Below, piece after piece: positions 7,473-12,960 of a stretch of 19,529 nucleotides of DNA. The translations under genes were made by a program, and so were the position numbers. Position 1 is the stretch's first letter, and the number at the start of each line of letters is the position of its first letter. Below the pieces are notes generated by a model. It made no database searches. It worked only from the letters and a program-made list of their open reading frames with translations, and was not told where the DNA came from. This DNA comes from CAINOH01 sp041663565 (GTDB lineage Archaea; Micrarchaeota; Micrarchaeia; Norongarragalinales; CAINOH01): the NCBI GenBank assembly GCA_041663565.1, contig JBAYMJ010000023.1, forward strand, positions 1 to 19,529. Direction: 5' to 3'.

Positions 7473-7757
7473 TTAATCCTTGAGCACGTCGGTGACGACG
7501 TGGCTCTTTGTCTTGGAGATTTTCCTGCACTCCACGAACTTGACTTTGTCCCCTTCCTTGACTTCCATGCCGTCGGGCACGTGGACGTGGAGCTTTGTCC
7601 TGCGCTTTTCAACGCGCTCGAACTTGGGCACCTTGCGCAGGTAGTCTATCGAGACCACCGCGGTCTTGTCCGCCTTGCGGCTGACTACGGTGCCTTGAAA
7701 TATCATTCCGCGCGTCGAGATGACCTTTGCGGATTTTGCGTCGGATTTGTTTTCCAT
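7473..7757 (-). CDS. rps17: 30S ribosomal protein S17
   Basis: Small-subunit protein uS17, a primary 16S rRNA binder with an OB fold. The 94-residue product is a little shorter than the common archaeal 105-115 residues because the N-terminal arm is short. The OB core reads RGMIFQGTVVSRKADKTAVVSIDYLRKVPKFERVEKRRTKLHVHVPDGMEVKEGDKVKFVECRKISKTKSHVV, including the diagnostic GDKVKFVECRKISKTKSH (about 70-87). ATG at 7757. It follows rnp1 by 21 nt. Confidence 0.97.
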   Translation of the reverse strand: MENKSDAKSAKVISTRGMIFQGTVVSRKADKTAVVSIDYLRKVPKFERVEKRRTKLHVHVPDGMEVKEGDKVKFVECRKISKTKSHVVTDVLKD

Positions 7758-7778
7758 AAGCTCAACTTTTTCCTGTTT

Positions 7779-8105
7779 TCATCTTAGCCTGTTTCGCCGC
7801 AGGAGGTCGGATACCTTCTTGGTGCGGTCCTCGGGACGGAAACAGACCCAATCTCCCTTGATTGGCGCTTCGGGATGGCCTTCAAACTGGAAGACCGAAC
7901 CCTTCTTCGGGACTAGTTTGTCGCCCTTGGCGGTCCGGATTACGAAGATGTCCTTCGTCTCGTCGACCACTTTTCCCTCCAAGCCGATGAGACCTTTGCA
8001 GGCAGAATCCAGGACCTTGGCGGAAAGCCCGATGAGCTCTTCGGCCAAAAATCCCATGCCTTGCTTTTGGCTTCGGCGAAAGGGTGCGGACGTCTTTGCG
8101 TCCAT
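7779..8105 (-). CDS. rnp1: Ribonuclease P protein component 1 (Rnp1/Pop4/p29)
   Basis: Protein subunit of archaeal RNase P, which with the catalytic RNA removes 5' leaders from pre-tRNAs. The Sm-like barrel core is visible: ELIGLSAKVLDS, GLIGLEGKVVDETKDIFVI, KGDKLVPKKGSVFQFE and a C-terminal GDWVCFRPEDRTKK. Neighbouring aIF1 and S17 fit, as this trio is common in Archaea. The start is uncertain. ATG 8105 (108 residues) has TTTGATG just upstream, like L5; ATG 8111, ATG 8123 and ATG 8057 are alternatives, the last giving only the conserved core. The 64-nt spacer to aIF1 is unusually structured (see 8118-8152). Confidence 0.85.
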   Translation of the reverse strand: MDAKTSAPFRRSQKQGMGFLAEELIGLSAKVLDSACKGLIGLEGKVVDETKDIFVIRTAKGDKLVPKKGSVFQFEGHPEAPIKGDWVCFRPEDRTKKVSDLLRRNRLR

Positions 8106-8117
8106 CAACATCAAATC

Positions 8118-8152
8118 TTGCATATGATGCAATAGCACGTCGTGCAGTTGCA
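8118..8152 (-). promoter_or_regulatory. Two mutually exclusive inverted repeats ahead of rnp1
   Basis: TTGCAT (8118-8123) pairs perfectly with ATGCAA (8127-8132) around a 3-nt loop. The same TGCAA (8128-8132) also pairs with TTGCA (8148-8152) as the outer stem of a second hairpin whose inner arms are GCACG/CGTGC (8135-8145). The two folds share one arm, so only one can form at a time. In transcript direction a T7 run (8152-8158) precedes them. They sit between the aIF1 stop and the rnp1 start, overlapping an alternative rnp1 ATG at 8123. A leader switch, processing site or attenuator are all possible; function is inferred only. Confidence 0.4.
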
Positions 8153-8169
8153 AAAAAATGCGGAAGCAA

Positions 8170-8484
8170 TTATTGCAAACCAAGGTTTTTAATTGCTTCC
8201 TTGGGATACCCCAAGGTTACGAGGTAATCCACCGCCTTGTCCAAGTGGTTTCCCTGCAGGATTATCCGGCCGTCCTTTGCGGTGCCCCCGCAGGCGAGCC
8301 GGTTCTTGAGTTCCTTGCCGACCTTGTTGAGTTCGTCCTCCTCAAGCCCCTCGACGACGGTCACGAGCTTGTTGAAGCGCTTCTTGGTTGCGAACACGCG
8401 CAACTGCTTGGTAGTCTCCTTCTCGAGGGTCCTGCACGCGCAGATGTCCTTGGGAAGGCCGCACTTGGAACAGATATCAGACAT
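8170..8484 (-). CDS. Translation initiation factor aIF1 (SUI1 family)
   Basis: Archaeal homologue of eIF1, which binds the small subunit P site and monitors start-codon selection. The 104-residue product has the N-terminal zinc-binding cysteines of the archaeal family (CSKCGLPKDICAC, C5, C8, C15, C17). A SUI1 domain follows, with RFNKLVTVVEGL at about 36-47 and CGGTAKDGRIILQGNHLDKAVDYLVTLGYP at about 65-95. ATG at 8484 is preceded by GGAGTG. In many Archaea this gene directly follows L29; here it is separated from L29 by 1.2 kb carrying an opposite-strand toxin-antitoxin-like module, so it is probably first gene of a restarted transcript. Confidence 0.95.
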   Translation of the reverse strand: MSDICSKCGLPKDICACRTLEKETTKQLRVFATKKRFNKLVTVVEGLEEDELNKVGKELKNRLACGGTAKDGRIILQGNHLDKAVDYLVTLGYPKEAIKNLGLQ

Positions 8485-8550
8485 TCTTGTATAACACTCC
8501 TGAAGATTTTCCGCCGTTGTTCCGGCGCTTGATAATAGTAGCAATAAACG

Positions 8551-8559
8551 CTTATAATA
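8551..8559 (-). promoter_or_regulatory. Candidate TATA box restarting the ribosomal cluster at aIF1
   Basis: The minus strand reads TATTATAAG. Transcription would begin near 8530 and give a leader of about 45 nt before the aIF1 ATG at 8484. A promoter here is expected because the upstream half of the cluster ends at L29 and is cut off by divergent genes. A second AT-rich stretch (TTTATTGC, TATTATC) just downstream makes the exact box uncertain. Confidence 0.4.
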
Positions 8560-8582
8560 CAGGCGCAAGGCGCATTTCCCCT

Positions 8583-8624
8583 CTGGGAATTTACCACCCC
8601 GCAGGGAATAAACTGGGAATTTAC
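8583..8624. repeat. Short direct repeats in the aIF1/antitoxin divergent spacer
   Basis: CTGGGAATTTAC occurs twice (8583-8594 and 8613-8624), with a related GGGAAT at 8604-8609 between them. The three GGGAAT cores start at 8585, 8604 and 8615, that is 19 and 11 nt apart, close to two helical turns and one. The spacer 8485-8769 otherwise has promoter candidates at each end and no recognisable gene. The repeats could bind a regulator or be debris of the insertion. Confidence 0.4.
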
Positions 8625-8722
8625 AAGGGTGCAACGCCGCATTTTTCCTTATCCTGTCCAAATGCAGTAGCGATGGATTATGCAAGGGCAGATATGCGAG
8701 TTGTCCTCGCAGGGAAAGAAAG

Positions 8723-8732
8723 CGTTAAAAAT
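8723..8732 (+). promoter_or_regulatory. Candidate TATA box for the toxin-antitoxin-like operon
   Basis: GTTAAAAATA lies about 42 nt before the ATG at 8770. Transcription would start near 8753-8757, just before a GAGG that can serve as ribosome-binding site (8758-8761). The palindrome at 8733-8756 occupies exactly the stretch between this box and the expected start site. Confidence 0.45.
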
Positions 8733-8756
8733 ATCGTAATACCATAGTATAACGAT
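8733..8756. promoter_or_regulatory. Palindromic operator candidate upstream of the RHH gene
   Basis: ATCGTAATAC (8733-8742) and GTATAACGAT (8747-8756) are inverted copies matching at 9 of 10 positions around a 4-nt spacer. The position immediately after the TATA candidate would let a bound repressor block initiation. Ribbon-helix-helix antitoxins normally repress their own operon by binding palindromes like this, so autoregulation is the natural reading. Binding is inferred. Confidence 0.5.
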
Positions 8757-8769
8757 TGAGGAAGTCTAT

Positions 8770-8964
8770 ATGGAAGCAATCCCGGCAAAACTCACCCCCC
8801 GGCTCGTTGAGGAAATGGACGCCCTTGTAAGGGACGGCTGGTTCGCCAACCGCTCGGAGCTTATCCGCGACGCGGTAAGGAACGCCATCCGCCGGGCGCA
8901 TTCCGAACGCCTGGAAGCCGCACTGAAGGACGACGTGGAGTGGGGCCTGAATGGCAAAGATTGA
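8770..8964 (+). CDS. Ribbon-helix-helix (CopG-like) protein, probable antitoxin
   Basis: A 64-residue protein with the CopG/Arc fold layout: a short beta strand AIPAKLTP (3-10), helix RLVEEMDALVRDG, turn, and second helix NRSELIRDAVRNAIRRAHSERLEAAL. The sequence FANRSELIRDAVRNAI is typical of RHH antitoxins. The strand would insert into the DNA major groove as a dimer. The C-terminal helix would hold the toxin. ATG at 8770 is preceded by GAGG eight nt away. It overlaps the downstream PIN gene by 14 nt, so the two are translationally coupled. It lies opposite in strand to the ribosomal genes around it. Confidence 0.85.
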   Translation: MEAIPAKLTPRLVEEMDALVRDGWFANRSELIRDAVRNAIRRAHSERLEAALKDDVEWGLNGKD

Positions 8965-9448
8965 GATAGCAGTCTTCGACACCGGCCCGCTAATCCACCT
9001 GCAACAGGTAGGCGCGTTGGGCGTGCTTTCGCTGTTTCGAAAGATTACAATAAGCGAACAGGTCAGGGACGAACTTCTCCCCGGATTCCCGCTGCCAAAG
9101 AACTGCACGGTCGCAAGCATGAACGGAAAGTCTAAAGATATCGCCAAGACCATAAGCGAACGCTACGACTTGGGTCCGGGCGAGTCAAGCGCAATAGCGC
9201 TTGCCGGCCAGGAGGGGATACGCCTTTTCTTCACCGACGATTTGGGCGCACGTGGAGTGGCTAAAAACATCGGGCTTGAACCCCACGGCACCCTCGCAAT
9301 CCTGACAAGGGCGTACCGCGAGAAAACCCTTGGAAAAAAGGACGCAATCAACTTCCTTGGGAAGTTGCGCACCCAATCCAGCCTCTACCTGACTTCCGAC
9401 TTGGCGGAGTGGACGAGAAAGCAAATTGAAATGCACGATAAACAATGA
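8951..9448 (+). CDS. PIN-domain protein, DUF3368-like, probable VapC-type toxin
   Basis: Likely metal-dependent ribonuclease. The 165-residue product has the PIN acidic residues in order: D10 in VFDTGPLIHL, E41 in VRDELL, E78 in LGPGESSAIALA and D96/D97 in FFTDDLGARGVAKN. The arrangement DTGPLIHL ... LGPGES.AIALA ... TDD.GAR..A ... G.E..GTLAIL is that of the DUF3368 branch of PIN proteins, often paired with small antitoxins. VapC toxins cut tRNA or rRNA, but the target here is unknown. Start ATG 8951 overlaps the RHH gene. All expected catalytic acids are present, so it looks intact. Antisense location between L29 and aIF1 is unusual. Confidence 0.85.
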   Translation: MAKIEIAVFDTGPLIHLQQVGALGVLSLFRKITISEQVRDELLPGFPLPKNCTVASMNGKSKDIAKTISERYDLGPGESSAIALAGQEGIRLFFTDDLGARGVAKNIGLEPHGTLAILTRAYREKTLGKKDAINFLGKLRTQSSLYLTSDLAEWTRKQIEMHDKQ

Positions 9449-9476
9449 AGGCGAGTAGAATAAACCAGTGATGAAT

Positions 9477-9656
9477 ATGACCAAGATGAAAAAGAAAACC
9501 AAGGCAGGCAAAGAGGACGTGCTTGACAAGATGCGCCGGTTGGCTGACAAAAAAGGACTCACGCAGAAGGACATCCTGAAGATATGCCGCGAGGTCCGCA
9601 AGGAAGTCTACGAAGAGGACTACGGAAAGGCGTCCGCTGACTCAACTAAAAACTAA
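9477..9656 (+). CDS. Small basic helical protein of unknown function, third gene of the module
   Basis: A 59-residue product rich in lysine: a basic N-terminus (MTKMKKKTKAGKED), then predicted helices VLDKMRRLADKKGLTQKDILKICREVRKEVYEED. The layout LADKKGLTQKDILKICREVRKEV resembles C-terminal toxin-binding regions of some prokaryotic antitoxins, but this is a weak impression. ATG at 9477 has GTGAT with a 4-nt spacer, the same initiation motif as the ribosomal genes; upstream in-frame GTG 9468 and ATG 9471 lie inside that motif. It follows the PIN gene by 28 nt on the same strand and ends 20 nt from the convergent L29 stop. Confidence 0.65.
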   Translation: MTKMKKKTKAGKEDVLDKMRRLADKKGLTQKDILKICREVRKEVYEEDYGKASADSTKN

Positions 9657-9676
9657 AAGAAATGCTTTGGAAAAAA
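9645..9676 (-). terminator. T-rich terminator-like stretch after L29
   Basis: Directly after the L29 TGA the minus strand has TTTTTT (9671-9676), then further T runs through about 9645. Archaeal RNA polymerase stops at such U-rich stretches without a hairpin. This would end the S10 half of the cluster before it runs antisense through the toxin gene. It overlaps the 3' end of the small plus-strand gene. Confidence 0.4.
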
Positions 9677-9880
9677 TCAGACTTTCTCTCCCTTCTTGGA
9701 GAGCGCAAGCTTGATTGACGCGCGCAGCTTCTTGAGCTCGCGGAACTTGCCGTTGTTGGGCTTTCCGGTGCTGCTGATTGCGCCCATGTTGAGCGCGATT
9801 TCAGTCTCGGTCTCGGCAAGCTTCTTCTTCAGTGCTTCCTTGTCCATTCCTGCGATTTCGCGCTTTGTGATGATTGCCAT
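9677..9880 (-). CDS. rpl29: 50S ribosomal protein L29
   Basis: Large-subunit protein uL29 near the exit tunnel, a two-helix hairpin of 67 residues. Visible features are MAIITKREIAGMDKEALKKKLAETETEIALNMG and the RELKKLRASIKLALSKK end typical of the family. ATG at 9880 fits the conserved N-terminus; the open frame runs on upstream into the S3 tail in another frame and is not coding there. It follows S3 by 34 nt. It is the last ribosomal gene before the antisense module. Confidence 0.94.
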   Translation of the reverse strand: MAIITKREIAGMDKEALKKKLAETETEIALNMGAISSTGKPNNGKFRELKKLRASIKLALSKKGEKV

Positions 9881-9914
9881 ATTTTGGTTCGACCTTTTGG
9901 GTTGTGATGAAAAC

Positions 9915-10850
9915 TTATTCCTTCGCAGCCTCTGCGGGTTTTTCCGCAGCGGGCTTTGCCTCGGCCTTCTCTGCAGCGGGCTTGGCTTCGGCCTTTGCAT
10001 CTGCCTTGGCTTCGGGCTTCTTCTCCTTCTTGGGAGCTGCCTTCTTTGCCTCTGCCTTGGCTTCGGACTTTGCCTCCGCCTTCTTTTCCTTCTTGGCAGG
10101 GGCCTTCTCTTCCTTCTTTGAGGGAGCCTTCTTTGCAGCCTCGAGCTTGCTGTCTATAGTCTTCTCAAGCTCTGCGTCCGCAGTTGCCGGAGCCTCGTCC
10201 TGGCTTGCCTCTGCAACTTCCTCTGCAAGGGGCTTTACTGCGAGCTTCAAGTTGAGCGCCTTCATGTCGTACGAGTCAGGGTACTTGACCTTCGGCGAGG
10301 CAATCTTTACCTTCACTCCGATGGTTCCTGCCTTCAAATAGCATACGTAGCGGCCTTCCGGAATCAGGTGGACCGGGTCCCCTGACTTCTTGAGGTGGCC
10401 TGCGTAAATCTTCATGGTCTTTGCCTTGCCGCCCTTGCCGACGACCTTTCCTGCAAGGCGTATCTCTGCGCCTACTGCGCCTGCTGCCATGATGTCCTTG
10501 AGTGTCATGCGCATAATCTGCTTGATGTTGCCGCGAATCTCTATCTGGCGGCCGATTTTCTCGGCCATCAAGGTTGCGTCAAGCGAGGGGTTCTCGACCT
10601 CGATCACGTCAAGCTGGGGGTTGTCAACACCAAAGCGGGCAGTGAGCTTCTCGCACAGGTCCTTGATTGAGCTTCCCTTCTTGCCTACCACGACTCCGGG
10701 CCTGCGCACGTAGATGATGATGCGCGTCGCCATCGGCGTCTTCTGGAGTATGACCTGCGATACGCCTGCGCGGTCCATTTCCTTCTTTATGAATGCGCGG
10801 ACCTTGTGGTCGGAAATCGCCTTGTTGATGAACTTTCTTTCAATGCCCAT
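9915..10850 (-). CDS. rps3: 30S ribosomal protein S3 with long Lys/Ala/Glu tail
   Basis: Small-subunit protein uS3 at the mRNA entry tunnel, with helicase role. The 311-residue product has a type-II KH domain with VVVGKKGSSIKDL at 53-65. The S3 C-terminal domain contains RMTLKDIMAAGAVGAEIRLAGKVVGKGGKAKTMKIYAGHLKKSGDPVHLI in residues 114-163 and ends around 205. The remaining 105 residues are nearly all K, A, E, P with short repeats of KAEAK and PAAEK type, far longer than the usual archaeal S3 ending. ATG at 10850 lies 2 nt after the L22 stop. Confidence 0.97.
   Translation of the reverse strand: MGIERKFINKAISDHKVRAFIKKEMDRAGVSQVILQKTPMATRIIIYVRRPGVVVGKKGSSIKDLCEKLTARFGVDNPQLDVIEVENPSLDATLMAEKIGRQIEIRGNIKQIMRMTLKDIMAAGAVGAEIRLAGKVVGKGGKAKTMKIYAGHLKKSGDPVHLIPEGRYVCYLKAGTIGVKVKIASPKVKYPDSYDMKALNLKLAVKPLAEEVAEASQDEAPATADAELEKTIDSKLEAAKKAPSKKEEKAPAKKEKKAEAKSEAKAEAKKAAPKKEKKPEAKADAKAEAKPAAEKAEAKPAAEKPAEAAKE
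9918..10235 (-). repeat. Low-complexity repeat tract encoding the S3 C-terminal tail
   Basis: Degenerate tandem copies of short units encoding KAEAK, KKEKK and PAAEK fill about 318 nt at the 3' end of the S3 gene. The codons are mostly AAG/GCC/GCA/GAG read on the minus strand, so on the plus strand it appears as repeated CTTGGCTTCGGCCTTT-like units. Such tracts expand or contract by slippage. Confidence 0.7.
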
Positions 10851-10852
10851 TT

Positions 10853-11485
10853 CTATGCCCCCTTGTTCTCCGCCTTTGCGGCTGCTGGTGCAACGGCCGG
10901 CTTGTCGGCCTTCTTTTCTGCCTTCGCCTCGGGCTTTGCGCCAGCGGGCTTTTGAGCGGCCTTCCTTGCCGCCGCCTTGTTCTTGGCCTTTCCTGGCAGC
11001 GCGGGCCTCTCTTCAACTGTAATCTCCATGCGCGCGGTGACGTAGTCCGAGCGGATGGCCTGCTTCCCGTATCCGAGTGCGGCTCCGCCTACCCAGGTCC
11101 TGCGGTAGCGCGGAAGCACGTTCTGCTTGTATGCGCAGGCGTTCTTGACAAAGAGGAGCTTCTCGTCGAGGCCCTTCTTGGTCGCGTTGGCAACTGCGTT
11201 GTTGAGCACTGCAAGCGCGGCCTTGCATTCCTTCTTGGGGAAGCGTCCCTTGCGTCCTCCAAGCTGGGAGCGGTGGCCCACGCCGGTGTTGAACTTCTTG
11301 AAAAGTATGGGTATCTTCAGCTCGATGGCCTCATTGAGGATGGTGCGGGCCTTGGCTACGTTCCTGTGGCGGAGCGCTGCGCACACGTTGCACAGGTCCT
11401 TGTAGGAGATGTCCAGGTCGTATCCCTGGGCCTGGCCTACCTTGGCCTTGTCGTCCACTTTGACTGAATACTTGTAAAGTCCCAT
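10853..11485 (-). CDS. rpl22: 50S ribosomal protein L22
   Basis: Large-subunit protein uL22, whose hairpin lines the exit tunnel. Archaeal-type core: MGLYKYSVKVDDKAKVGQAQGYDLDISYKD at the N-terminus, FNTGVGHRSQLGGRKGRFPKKECKAALAVLNNAVANA at about 65-100, and the family signature RRTWVGGAALGYGKQAIRSDYVTARMEITVEE at about 128-160. The last 50 residues form a K/A/P/E-rich tail. Length is 210 residues against about 150-155 for tail-less homologues. ATG at 11485. It is followed by S3 after 2 nt. Confidence 0.97.
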   Translation of the reverse strand: MGLYKYSVKVDDKAKVGQAQGYDLDISYKDLCNVCAALRHRNVAKARTILNEAIELKIPILFKKFNTGVGHRSQLGGRKGRFPKKECKAALAVLNNAVANATKKGLDEKLLFVKNACAYKQNVLPRYRRTWVGGAALGYGKQAIRSDYVTARMEITVEERPALPGKAKNKAAARKAAQKPAGAKPEAKAEKKADKPAVAPAAAKAENKGA

Positions 11486-11506
11486 CTGAATGTTACACCA
11501 TGTTCT

Positions 11507-11893
11507 CTACTTGAGGTCCACTGACTTGCTTCCGCGGGTTGCGCCGATACCGGGCCCTGAGTGCTTGACCATCTTGGTCGTGTGGGCGTACTCGCCAAGT
11601 CGGTGCCCGAGCAACTCGGGGGTTATGAGCAGGTCCTGGAATTCCTTGCCGTTGTAGACCTTTATGTGCATCCCGAGCATGTCCGGGATTATGGGCATCT
11701 CGCGGATTTGCGTCTTGAGCGGCTTGTTCACGAGCTTTGCCTTGCGTATGCGGGCGAGGAACTGCTTTATCTTGGGTGACGCGCGCTTCAACGTGCGGCG
11801 CTGGTTGGACGGAAGCGTAAGGAGGAACGCGTCAAGCGGCATCGCCACTAGCTCCTCCGCAGTCTTTCCGTAGTACAGAAACTTCTTTGCCAA
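11507..11893 (-). CDS. rps19: 30S ribosomal protein S19 (UUG start)
   Basis: Small-subunit protein uS19 in the head. The 128-residue product matches archaeal length and has REMPIIPDMLGMHIKVYNGKEFQDLLITPELLGHRLGEYAHTTKMVKHSGPGIGATRGSKSVDLK, the family's C-terminal half, in residues 64-128. The start is TTG at 11893, preceded by AGGTGA with a 6-nt spacer; a nearby ATG at 11896-11898 is in the wrong frame. It thereby shares TTG plus strong Shine-Dalgarno with S14 and L18. Between L2 and L22 as usual. Confidence 0.96.
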   Translation of the reverse strand: MAKKFLYYGKTAEELVAMPLDAFLLTLPSNQRRTLKRASPKIKQFLARIRKAKLVNKPLKTQIREMPIIPDMLGMHIKVYNGKEFQDLLITPELLGHRLGEYAHTTKMVKHSGPGIGATRGSKSVDLK

Positions 11894-11915
11894 ACCATTT
11901 CACCTATATGAACAT

Positions 11916-12695
11916 TTACTTCTTGGCTACGTCGGCCTTGATTTTCTTGCCGCGGCGCCGGCCAGTCCTGCTTGCCGCGATGAGCCCTACCTTCTGTCCT
12001 GCAGGCGCGTTGCGCGAGATGGTCGTGGGCTTGCCCATCGACTTTCCTCCGTGCGGGTGGTCGTATGCGGACATGGCTGAACCGCGCGTGCGTGGCCAGA
12101 GCTGGCCGCGTGCGTGCATCGCGTAGAACTTGTATCCGGCCTTCTTGAAGGGCTTTTCCGTCCTTCCGCCGCCTGCGCATATCCCGATGGTTGCGCGGCA
12201 GCGCGGGTCGATGACCTTGATTTCTTTCGATGAGAGCTTGACGTTGACGTCGCCATTGGTGTCGTCGCGTCCGACTACCAGGATTCCCGCGCCGCTCGTG
12301 CGGCCTATCTTGCCGCCGTCCTGCGGCCGGAGCTCGAGGTTGAACACCGTAGTGCCGTCGGGAATCATTGAAAGTGGGAGGATTGAGCCGGTGGTGACAA
12401 TCGAGTTGTCGTACTCGAAGACCTCGGGCTTTACGTAAGTGCCGATTGTGCGCAGGTTGACCTTGTCTCCTATGCGCATGCCTTCGGGCGCGATTGCGGT
12501 GACGGTTGTCTTGCCGTCGTCAAGCAGAATCTCCGCTACGAGCGAGCGTCTTCCCGCGTCGTGGATGAGCGCGGTCACCTGGCCCATGCCTTCGAGCTTC
12601 TGCTCGTATGCGACGTGGCCGTAGTAGCGGTGCCCCGGGGTGCGGTACCGCGGGGAGCCGCGGCCGCGTTTTTGCGTTGTAAGATGAGTGCCCAT
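11916..12695 (-). CDS. rpl2: 50S ribosomal protein L2
   Basis: Large-subunit protein uL2, needed for subunit joining and peptidyl-transferase activity. The 259-residue product is slightly long for Archaea (about 240). Visible features are the archaeal N-terminus MGTHLTTQKRGRGSPRYRTP, an OB-like part with VAEILLDDGKTTVTAIAPEGMRIGDKV, and the SH3-like C-terminal domain. The catalytic-region block WPRTRGSAMSAYDHPHGGKSMGKPTT includes the invariant HPHGG. ATG at 12695. Between L23 and S19. Confidence 0.97.
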   Translation of the reverse strand: MGTHLTTQKRGRGSPRYRTPGHRYYGHVAYEQKLEGMGQVTALIHDAGRRSLVAEILLDDGKTTVTAIAPEGMRIGDKVNLRTIGTYVKPEVFEYDNSIVTTGSILPLSMIPDGTTVFNLELRPQDGGKIGRTSGAGILVVGRDDTNGDVNVKLSSKEIKVIDPRCRATIGICAGGGRTEKPFKKAGYKFYAMHARGQLWPRTRGSAMSAYDHPHGGKSMGKPTTISRNAPAGQKVGLIAASRTGRRRGKKIKADVAKK

Positions 12696-12706
12696 TCAAT
12701 TCAACC

Positions 12707-12955
12707 CTAGATTAGCTTGAGCTTGCCCGCAACCTGCGATGCAGCTCCCTTCTTTACGAACTTGACTATTGCCTTCTTGCGGCCGTTGATTGTGCGAAGC
12801 GTGTTCACCGAAGCGACCTTCTCGCCCCAAGTTGCCTCTGCTTCCTTCTTGATCTCGGTCTTGGTTGCGTCGTCCGTGACCACGAAAGTGAGCGTGTTGG
12901 TCGACTCCATCGAGCCTGCGGCCTTTTCCGTTGTCAGTGCGTAGAGAATCTTCAT
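12707..12955 (-). CDS. rpl23: 50S ribosomal protein L23
   Basis: Large-subunit protein uL23 at the exit tunnel, docking site for SRP and chaperones. The 82-residue product is normal for Archaea. It begins MKILYALTTEKAAGSMESTNTLTFVV and has the conserved KTEIKKEAEATWGEKVASVNTLRTINGRKKAIVKF segment, the L23 core. ATG at 12955 is preceded by GTGAT with a 4-nt spacer; that motif overlaps the L4 stop (12961-12963), tying the two genes tightly. Confidence 0.96.
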   Translation of the reverse strand: MKILYALTTEKAAGSMESTNTLTFVVTDDATKTEIKKEAEATWGEKVASVNTLRTINGRKKAIVKFVKKGAASQVAGKLKLI

Positions 12956-12960
12956 GAAAA

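Noticed and set aside
8487..8747. A real protein-coding gene in the aIF1/antitoxin spacer
   Set aside because: Kept only as a low-interest finding: no convincing start or family, and both promoter candidates fall inside it; the opposite strand is equally open.
9657..9676. Insertion-sequence ends or target-site duplication flanking the antisense module
   Set aside because: The module borders (8485 and 9676) show no matching direct repeats or terminal inverted repeats, and no transposase or integrase gene is present.
9918..10235. Possible CRISPR-like or minisatellite array
   Set aside because: The repeats are short, degenerate and in frame, and encode the lysine/alanine-rich tail of S3; there are no uniform spacers.
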